A DNA stretch of 31,189 bases, taken from NCBI GenBank assembly GCA_048380335.1, contig DBFCCI010000025.1, forward strand, positions 1 to 31,189. Reading direction: 5' to 3'. Shown piece by piece: positions 25,294 to 31,189 of the stretch. The notes under the pieces are model-generated. The model ran no database searches, was not told the DNA's origin, and saw only the letters and a program-made list of their open reading frames with translations. A program made the position numbers and the translations under genes. Each line of letters opens with the position of its first letter. Within the stretch, counting starts at the first letter, position 1. Source of the DNA: Lachnospira sp900551945. GTDB lineage: Bacteria; Bacillota; Clostridia; Lachnospirales; Lachnospiraceae.

Positions 25294-27204
25294 CTACTGT
25301 GCATTGGTATCTGTCTTTATTGTAAGTTTTTCTTTTATGTAAGGTATTAACATAGTAATTGGAGCTTTTTCTTCTAATACAACACTTGCTTCTACTAATG
25401 TTCCCTCTAATAACATAACATCTTTACCTTTTGAACTTGACCAATAATAACCACTACTTGTATTATCATCCTCTTTTAATTCACATGTAACTGCTATAAC
25501 TGGACCATCATTTAAAAATGTTTCTACTAAAGTATCATTTCCCAACTGAGTACGAAGACTTTCTGTAGATGTAACGTAATTATCTACATTTACTACTGTT
25601 GCTGTCATGTGACCATACTCTTGTTTATTTACAGTTGTCGGATACACAAGTACTTCCATTCCCTTTGTAATCTTTTTTCCTGAATTTAATGATACATAAC
25701 AAACTATAACATTATCTTCACTATTTCCTTGTTGTACTTTAATCAATTCACTTCCTTGATTTACAGCACTTCCTTGAACTACACTAATATCTGATACTTT
25801 ACCATCTACACTAGATAAAATTGCACATTTTTCTAATTGCTCTTTATATTGTTCACATTCAATATTAAGCTGGTCAATGATAGATGCTTTTGTTGCTTCA
25901 AATTGACTATAAATGGTCGTAGTCTGTCGTTCTATTGTTCTTGTATCACTGTCTACTTGCACTTCCATTTGAGCTAATGAGTCAAGCAAACTATTAAGCT
26001 TTGTCTGCTCTGTTGTATAATTATTTAATGCTACATTATATTCATTAGATAATTGAGCTTGATTACTTTGTGCTGTTCCTAATTCATTAATTTTATTCAG
26101 ATAACTACTCTTTATATTTTCATAATCTTTGCTTATATTTTCTTTTTGACTGTTATAATTGTCTACATCTTTTTGATAATTATTTTTTGTGTCTTCTGCT
26201 GAAGATAATTCTAATTTATACTGTGATATAGATACCTGTAGCTCCGATTTAGCACTTTCATTCTCACTAATACAATTTTGATAATTTGTGACAGCTTGTA
26301 TATATGCTTCTACTTGTACATTTAAGTTAAAAGGCTCATCTCTGTAAATATCTAAAGCTGTCATATCTATAAGTTCTGTTCCACCTATATTTTTATATGC
26401 TTCTTCAAGCTCATTTAACTTTGTATCAACAATATCTTTTAAAGCATTTTCTTTTGCAACAAGCTTGTTATAATTATCTAAAGCCGTTTGATATTGATTT
26501 AAGGCTTGATTATATGCCACTTTTGCTTGGTCTAGATTACTATATGCTGTTTCTAAATATCCACTTGCATTAGATAACTTGCTTTGTGCTTCTGTGTATT
26601 CTAATTGCTCATTAGTGCTATCTCCAACATTTAAACTGTTGTAATAATTTAATTCTGCATTTCTCATATTTTGTTCTGCTTGATTTGTTATCTGTCTTTG
26701 CTCAGATACTTTATTAGAATACAGCTCTAATAGTTCTTGATTTTGGTATAAGTTCTGGTCAAGTGTAAGCATTTGAGATTTAATTTCTACCAAACTTTTA
26801 TTATCCGCAGTAATTACATCAGCTTCTGAGTCCATAGTGATACTTTCTACATTTTTAATTCTGTAGTCATAACTTGTTATTTTTTGCTCTAAATCATCTT
26901 TGTTTAAATAAGCTATAACTTCACCTTTCTTTATCTCATCACCCTCATTGACTTCTATATTTTCTATAATTCCAGCCATTTCAGAATATACAGAATATAT
27001 TCCACCATTATTTACATAAATACCTTGTGTTTCTACGTTTACTGGAAGTCGACCTAATATAGACCATATTAATGCTACAACAATAACTAATCCTGCACCT
27101 GACAATGCCATCCAAAAAGAAGGTGGTGTAATTACAATCATCTTATCTAATTGCTCTGGCGATGACAATTTCTCTAAAGATGTTTTTCTAAATAAATCTG
27201 CCAT
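25294..27204 (-). CDS. HlyD-like secretion adaptor of the NHLM system
   Basis: A 636-aa membrane-fusion-type protein. A single membrane helix lies near the N-terminus (about residues 30-52, FWMALSGAGLVIVVALIWSI), followed by a biotinyl/lipoyl-like half-motif (GIIENIEVNEGDEIKKGEVIAYL split below), a very long coiled coil (about 110-480, rich in Q/N/Y), the second lipoyl half (GKVSDISVVQGSAVNQG), and a beta-barrel region. The coiled coil is longer than in the usual 300-450-aa family members. It links the ABC exporter to the cell envelope. Start ATG has AGGAGGG upstream. It lies 10 bases after the sigma gene. Confidence 0.9.
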   Translation of the reverse strand: MADLFRKTSLEKLSSPEQLDKMIVITPPSFWMALSGAGLVIVVALIWSILGRLPVNVETQGIYVNNGGIYSVYSEMAGIIENIEVNEGDEIKKGEVIAYLNKDDLEQKITSYDYRIKNVESITMDSEADVITADNKSLVEIKSQMLTLDQNLYQNQELLELYSNKVSEQRQITNQAEQNMRNAELNYYNSLNVGDSTNEQLEYTEAQSKLSNASGYLETAYSNLDQAKVAYNQALNQYQTALDNYNKLVAKENALKDIVDTKLNELEEAYKNIGGTELIDMTALDIYRDEPFNLNVQVEAYIQAVTNYQNCISENESAKSELQVSISQYKLELSSAEDTKNNYQKDVDNYNSQKENISKDYENIKSSYLNKINELGTAQSNQAQLSNEYNVALNNYTTEQTKLNSLLDSLAQMEVQVDSDTRTIERQTTTIYSQFEATKASIIDQLNIECEQYKEQLEKCAILSSVDGKVSDISVVQGSAVNQGSELIKVQQGNSEDNVIVCYVSLNSGKKITKGMEVLVYPTTVNKQEYGHMTATVVNVDNYVTSTESLRTQLGNDTLVETFLNDGPVIAVTCELKEDDNTSSGYYWSSSKGKDVMLLEGTLVEASVVLEEKAPITMLIPYIKEKLTIKTDTNAQ

Positions 27205-27214
27205 ACTTTCCCTC

Positions 27215-27727
27215 CTAATAAGTAAATTCTGTATTTAATTTGCTTTTTAATGTACTTAGTGTTCTTTTTAAAATTATTCTTACATTTCCTGATGAAATAT
27301 CTAAGTTATTCCCTATTTCTTTTGATGTCATATCACCATAATATTTCATTAAAATCACGTTTCTATTGCGCTCAGGCAAATCCCATATAAGCTTTTGTAA
27401 TACTATATACCATTCTTTTTGTTCTAATAAATCATCACTTATAAAGACAGGTTCTATATTCATTTCAGACATACAATCAATGCTATACTCTAATTTTTTT
27501 CTGCTTTTGTAATAATTTTTCAAACGATTACATGATATTGCATATAGCCATGTTAAAATAAAACTCTTACTTTCATCATATCTATGTAAATTTTTATACA
27601 CAGCAACAAAAACATCACTTGTCAAATCTTCTGCCAATTCTATATTGCATACTTTATAATAAATAAATTTATATATTTTCTCATAGTAATCACAATATAT
27701 TTCTTCAAAATATTCATCTTTATTCAT
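27215..27727 (-). CDS. ECF-type RNA polymerase sigma factor
   Basis: A 170-aa sigma-70-family factor with only regions 2 and 4, as in ECF sigmas. Region 2 shows ELAEDLTSDVFVAVYKNL and the -10-contacting segment FILTWLYAISCNRLKNYY; region 4 shows DLPERNRNVILMKYYGDMTSKEIG and the helix-turn-helix SSGNVRIILKRTLSTLK. No anti-sigma gene lies next to it; the neighbour downstream is the exporter adaptor. It is the natural candidate to read the two back-to-back TGTAACAC/AGTTGTAT promoters at 19297-19378. Start ATG has GAGAGGA somewhat far (12 bases) upstream, which may make translation weak. Confidence 0.9.
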   Translation of the reverse strand: MNKDEYFEEIYCDYYEKIYKFIYYKVCNIELAEDLTSDVFVAVYKNLHRYDESKSFILTWLYAISCNRLKNYYKSRKKLEYSIDCMSEMNIEPVFISDDLLEQKEWYIVLQKLIWDLPERNRNVILMKYYGDMTSKEIGNNLDISSGNVRIILKRTLSTLKSKLNTEFTY

Positions 27728-28101
27728 TATGTTACATATCCTCTCTTCCTGTCAGTCAAACAGATATAATCTGCTTTACAACCTGTTCATAATACTATTA
27801 CTGATATGCAGTTTATCTATAAAACTTGCACCTACTTAATAGTGTTAAAAATAATTGTCTTTTCTGTCTTTTCGTAACGCAAATAGTAATTAATAAATAT
27901 ACTGTATTACTAATTTTTTATACAACTATACTTCTATCTTTATTTTACGTCTTGTAAATTTATGGTACAAGTTACACTTCACACCCATTTACATACACTT
28001 TACGAATTGTGTCACATTTCATCACTTTTTCTGATATAATATCAAGTGAAAAATTAGCTTTACAGTTTTAGACTTTTTATTTAAGGAGATTTTTAAATAT
28101 T
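27728..28101. promoter_or_regulatory. Divergent control region between sigma and response regulator genes
   Basis: This 374-base gap has no gene. It holds a tandem repeat, TGTCTTTTC twice (27856-27873); a short palindrome CAGAT-ATA-ATCTG (27761-27773); and, on the minus strand, AGTTGTAT (27927-27920) with a -35-like CGTAAAAT two bases further away than in the twin promoters, a weak hint of sigma autoregulation. TTACACTT/TACACTTTACG-like repeats between 27968 and 28010 could be binding sites for the LytTR regulator. Confidence 0.35.
28012..28040 (+). promoter_or_regulatory. Promoter of the two-component genes
   Basis: A consensus TATAAT (28035-28040), preceded by TGA, with a weak -35 TCACAT (28012-28017) at 17 bases. 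The weak -35 suggests an activator is needed. About 60 bases ahead of the response regulator start. Confidence 0.5.
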
Positions 28102-28824
28102 ATGAAAATTGCAATCTGTGAAGATAAACAACAAGATTATGACACTCTTTTATCTATGATTATAAATTTTTTAGATGAGCATAATATGAAAGCTGATATT
28201 TCTTCTTTTACATGTGGAGAAGATTTTATCAATGCACACATACATAATCCCTATGATATTGTTTTTATGGATATTTATTTACCTGGAATTAATGGCATTG
28301 AAACAATTGCCAAGATAAGAAAAAAAGAACCTGTTCAGTTTGTCTTTACTACAACAAGCAATGAATATGCTATAGAAGCCTTTAACTTAAATGCGGCACA
28401 TTATATTTTAAAACCAATAACTCCAAATGCTATATCAGAAGCAATGGCTAGATGTCTTTCTAGAAAAGGGAATAAATATTCAGAACAACTTGATATAAAA
28501 ACAAACTGTGGAGTTGTATCTATACCAATTGAAAATATTGTATATATTGAAGTTTTAAATAAGATATGTTGTATCTATACGGAAAAAAGTTGCTATCAAA
28601 CATATTCTTCACTCAACGAAATGTTTGAAATGCTATCTGACAATATTTTTATGAAGGCGCAACGCAGTTTTATTGTAAATATGAACTTTATTGAGTTATT
28701 CTATTTTGACCATATCGTTTTAGCAAATGGAAAAGATATTGTTCTTTCAAGAAGTAATCGTACTGAGCTGAAAAATCAATACCAACAATTTTTATTTAGA
28801 TTAGCAAGGAGGGGTGAAATTTGA
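28102..28824 (+). CDS. LytTR-family response regulator
   Basis: A 240-aa AgrA/LytT-like regulator. The receiver domain (1 to about 120) has the acidic pocket E7/D8, phosphoacceptor D57 (VFMDIYLPG), and conserved Thr/Lys (KPITP). The LytTR DNA-binding domain covers about 135-238 (NCGVVSIPIENIVYIEVLNK through FIVNMNFI). Such regulators commonly control bacteriocin operons in Firmicutes. The stop overlaps the start of the kinase gene by four bases. AAGGAG lies 13 bases before ATG. Its targets may include the sigma gene next door. Confidence 0.93.
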   Translation: MKIAICEDKQQDYDTLLSMIINFLDEHNMKADISSFTCGEDFINAHIHNPYDIVFMDIYLPGINGIETIAKIRKKEPVQFVFTTTSNEYAIEAFNLNAAHYILKPITPNAISEAMARCLSRKGNKYSEQLDIKTNCGVVSIPIENIVYIEVLNKICCIYTEKSCYQTYSSLNEMFEMLSDNIFMKAQRSFIVNMNFIELFYFDHIVLANGKDIVLSRSNRTELKNQYQQFLFRLARRGEI

Positions 28825-30194
28825 TATTTTTAAGACTTTTTATAGGCTGTCTTTCACAGCTTTTGCCATTCTGTTATCTTTGTTTTTATCCTTTTCACAA
28901 TTGTTTTCGTTTTTCAAATAAGAAAGCAAAACCAATTGCATACATTATTGTTTTAATATCCTCTTTAGTATTTTCTATAACAGGTACTTATATTTCAACA
29001 ATACTTAACAAAAATCATTTTTTATTTCAAATGGTAAATATAATTTTTATGTTTTGCCTATTGCCATGTATATTTTATTACTTCTACATTATTAAAGATT
29101 TTTGGCAAAAAAAATTATTTATTTTTACATTTACAATTACAAGTGCATTAACTATAATTTCTATTTGTAATATGTTAAGTACTTTGGTTTATTTAGATAA
29201 GCAAAGCACATCAGATGGTCTTCCTTATAGGGGATATACTACCTTAATTATAATTACTGTAACTGCTGTAATTTTACCATTTCTAATATTATTACTTAAA
29301 AAAGTGTATCTCCCAATAAAAGATGAGTTAAATAAATCAGAATGTGGACAGCTTTCTATTTTATCTTGTTTTTTATTTATTGTACTTGCAAGTGGACTTT
29401 CCTTTATTAATTTCAATTATTTATTTGAAAATCCAATGACCTTATTTTTATTTTTTTCATTGATATTATCTGTATTTATTATTTATTTTCTTTACTTTAA
29501 AATATATTTCTCTGTTCATGAAAAATACATTGCAGAAAACAAATATATTAAAATACAATATGATATGCAGCTTCTCAATGAACAATATCAACAATTTAAT
29601 CAAAAGATTGAAGCTAGTAGAAAGATAAAACACGATTTTAAACATCATATAATTACAATACAAAGTTACTTAGATAAAAATGAAATAGACAAAGCCCAAA
29701 ATTATATACAACAATATCTTAAAGACATACAGCAGTACGATTTGCTTAAATTTTGTGACCATCAGGTTATTAACATATTAGTAAGCTACTATTACACATT
29801 AGCAAAGGAACAACAAATAGATTTTGTAAGCCATATAAACATTCCAACCGAAATACCTATAGCAAATTCAGATATTTCTGTTCTATTAGGAAATCTTTTA
29901 GAAAATGCTATTACCGCTGCAAATCTATCTAACAATGCAACACGCCATATATATCTAAATATTATGTGTCATCGCAAAATGCTTGCAATCACTGTTGATA
30001 ATAGTTTCAATGGCAATATTCAACAAAATGAACAGGGCGAATATATCTCCACAAAACAAAATCATACGGGAATTGGGTTAAAAAGTATTACAGATATTGC
30101 CCAAAAATACAATGGTGATGTTCAATTCACACATGACAATGATGAATTTCATGCTCAGGTTATGATTGCGTTGATAAATAATGATGGTATGTAA
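28821..30194 (+). CDS. GHKL-type sensor histidine kinase (AgrC-like)
   Basis: A 457-aa membrane kinase. The N-terminal half (about 1-235) has six or seven hydrophobic helices, as in peptide-sensing AgrC/ComD-type kinases. A coiled coil leads to the phosphoacceptor segment SRKIKHDFKHHIITIQSYL, then the ATPase with N-box LLGNLLENAITAA and G-box TGIGLKSITDIA. It starts at TTG, which overlaps the regulator stop (TTGA); AGGAGG lies nine bases upstream, so the TTG is well supported. It may sense the exported peptide or another extracellular cue. No separate autoinducer gene is visible. Confidence 0.92.
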   Translation: MIFLRLFIGCLSQLLPFCYLCFYPFHNCFRFSNKKAKPIAYIIVLISSLVFSITGTYISTILNKNHFLFQMVNIIFMFCLLPCIFYYFYIIKDFWQKKLFIFTFTITSALTIISICNMLSTLVYLDKQSTSDGLPYRGYTTLIIITVTAVILPFLILLLKKVYLPIKDELNKSECGQLSILSCFLFIVLASGLSFINFNYLFENPMTLFLFFSLILSVFIIYFLYFKIYFSVHEKYIAENKYIKIQYDMQLLNEQYQQFNQKIEASRKIKHDFKHHIITIQSYLDKNEIDKAQNYIQQYLKDIQQYDLLKFCDHQVINILVSYYYTLAKEQQIDFVSHINIPTEIPIANSDISVLLGNLLENAITAANLSNNATRHIYLNIMCHRKMLAITVDNSFNGNIQQNEQGEYISTKQNHTGIGLKSITDIAQKYNGDVQFTHDNDEFHAQVMIALINNDGM

Positions 30195-30197
30195 AAT

Positions 30198-30245
30198 AAA
30201 GAGAACAATTTCTAAAATATGATTAGACATTGTTCTCTTTACTTT
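30198..30245 (+). terminator. Terminator of the two-component operon
   Basis: A perfect 12-bp stem, AAAGAGAACAAT (30198-30209) with ATTGTTCTCTTT (30229-30240), followed by a T-rich tail, starting four bases beyond the kinase stop. The A-run on its left could also allow it to serve a minus-strand transcript. Confidence 0.8.
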
Positions 30246-30302
30246 TTCTATGTATTACTAAACTCCTTCAAGTTTTGTATAAATATAAAATCCACAAGTA
30301 CA

Positions 30303-30750
30303 TCAATAAACTTTTCTTCCATATTCAATAAATAACTGTATAGCTTGACCAAGTGTTTGTTTATCCGCCTTTGTATTTTTTTCTAACATGTGATTGAAAT
30401 CATTTCGTTCATTTTTTAACAATTTATATAACAAAAGCATATCCATAATATCATCAAATTTATTATCATCTACATTCACAAATAACTTATTTTCTTCAAT
30501 ATCATCAATATTAATATCAATCTCATTGTTAGGAAAACCATCTTTATATTTATCTTTTCTAGCGTGTTTAAATTTATATCTTTTTTTAATATTATTTATA
30601 ATTTTATTACCTTCAACAACATACATTATAGACTTCCATTTAAAACACTCATACACAATCTGGCTTATTACAATATTATCATCTTTTTCATATTCTTTTC
30701 CTAATTTCTCTTTCATTTTTTCCAAAGTATTAATATCTATATTAACGTGA
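30303..30750 (-). pseudogene. 3' remnant of a gene with a HEPN-like motif
   Basis: The open frame covers about 140 codons and ends at 30303. A nominal TTG start (30725) is not convincing: the frame runs on upstream without a stop into the end of the adjacent IS982-like element (…RTHVNIDINT then LEKMKEKL). The natural 5' part is therefore missing. The C-terminal region carries RNDFNH, an Rx4H motif preceded by a helix (MLLLYKLLKNE), as in HEPN ribonuclease domains; the layout resembles the tail of CARF-HEPN proteins (TM1812/Csx-type) of type III CRISPR systems. That family call is tentative. No cas gene or repeat array is in the window. Confidence 0.5.
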
Positions 30751-30765
30751 GTTCGACAAAAACAC

Positions 30766-31093
30766 CTATGCAGAAATGGTAGTACCTAACTGTATAGATG
30801 GCTTCTTTGGTAAAAATGAGTATGAAACAAGCCCTGACACAACATTTGTTACAAAGTTATTTATACTTCTGTGCCTAGAATGTTCTATGTAACAAATGTT
30901 TTTAAGAAAATCATTTACTGACTCTATAACTGCTCGTTTCTTTAAAAGTATTTTATCAATAATTGGCATCATTTTATCATGCTTACTATTTTTTCTCTGT
31001 TTAGTTATTAGATGAATGTTTTTATTTAAAAGATGTTCCATTGTACTGGTCAACCTTCAATTCGATTATGTTTTCATCTCCAAACACATTTTT
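30766..31093 (-). pseudogene. Decayed IS982-family transposase (C-terminal part)
   Basis: The 95-codon frame ending at 30766 closely resembles the C-terminus of IS982-type transposases: NIHLITKQRKNSKHDKMM, then ILLKKRAVIESVNDFLKN with the catalytic glutamate, IEHSRHRS, and SYSFLPKKPS. Upstream, a second frame holds KNVFGDEN (about 31093-31070), equivalent to the family's FGDKGY block with the second catalytic Asp, so one frameshift near 31055-31065 separates the two; stops at 31057-31059 and 31094-31096 break the gene. No complete DDE protein can be made from this copy. The sequence right of about 31094 gives nothing I can assign. Confidence 0.75.
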
Positions 31094-31189
31094 TCATCCA
31101 ATGCAATGTTATATTAAATGAAAAAATCATTTGATATCATAACAAAAGTTATATTATTCTCTTCTTATATGTGCATATAATCCCAACTA

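Noticed and set aside
30394..30750. A 118-codon plus-strand frame opposite the HEPN-like remnant
   Set aside because: A low-complexity Ser/Leu/Ile protein, antisense to the frame with the recognisable RNDFNH motif.
1..31189. CRISPR array
   Set aside because: I found no set of regularly spaced direct repeats, despite the possibly CRISPR-associated remnant at the right end.

Overview
This window is AT-rich. Its gene families (LytTR/GHKL two-component pair, NHLM-type exporter, YceG/TelA/TerD module, SpoIIE-type phosphatase, IS982-type transposase) and its strong GGAGG ribosome binding sites suggest a low-GC Firmicute of the class Clostridia, most likely Lachnospiraceae. That assignment is an inference from gene content; no rRNA or other taxonomic marker is present.

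Left third (about 1-10100): nearly everything is on the minus strand and looks like stress or housekeeping genes. It holds a membrane-anchored methyl-accepting chemotaxis-like protein, a small hypothetical protein, a P2-type (calcium-like) cation ATPase, and a four-gene tellurite/toxic-anion stress operon transcribed yceG > telA > terD > terD2. Several sigma-A-like promoters and hairpin terminators can be read.

Middle and right (about 10270-30245): a complete ribosomally synthesised peptide (RiPP/bacteriocin) locus. Three tandem plus-strand genes encode Nif11-like leader peptides ending in a double-glycine cleavage site. Their cores are hydrophobic and glycine-rich, and all three end in the same six residues, WTRRRW. 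Diverging from them is an eight-gene minus-strand operon: a 626-aa radical SAM/SPASM enzyme, a type I isopentenyl-diphosphate isomerase, a UPF0489 (peptide-arginase-like) protein, a STAS protein, a MATE transporter fused to a histidine-kinase-like ATPase domain, a methyltransferase, a GNAT acetyltransferase, and a PP2C phosphatase fused to an RsbW-like kinase domain. A second minus-strand operon encodes an ECF sigma factor followed by the three parts of an NHLM-type exporter (HlyD-like adaptor, C39 peptidase-ABC, second ABC). A LytTR response regulator and GHKL histidine kinase diverge from the sigma gene.

A working model, partly inference: the precursors are bound through their Nif11-like leaders; the radical SAM enzyme and the UPF0489 protein act on the invariant Trp/Arg-rich tail (cross-link and/or Arg-to-ornithine); the C39 transporter cuts after GG and exports with the HlyD-like adaptor. 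Precursor and maturation operons share two almost identical, back-to-back promoters (TGTAACAC, 12 nt, AGTTGTAT) that look like ECF sigma sites, so the sigma factor probably switches both on together. The STAS, PP2C and kinase-like domains suggest an embedded partner-switching circuit.

Far right (30303-31093): the 3' part of a gene with a HEPN-like RNDFNH motif runs into the end of a decayed IS982-like transposase, apparently an insertion that destroyed the gene's 5' part.
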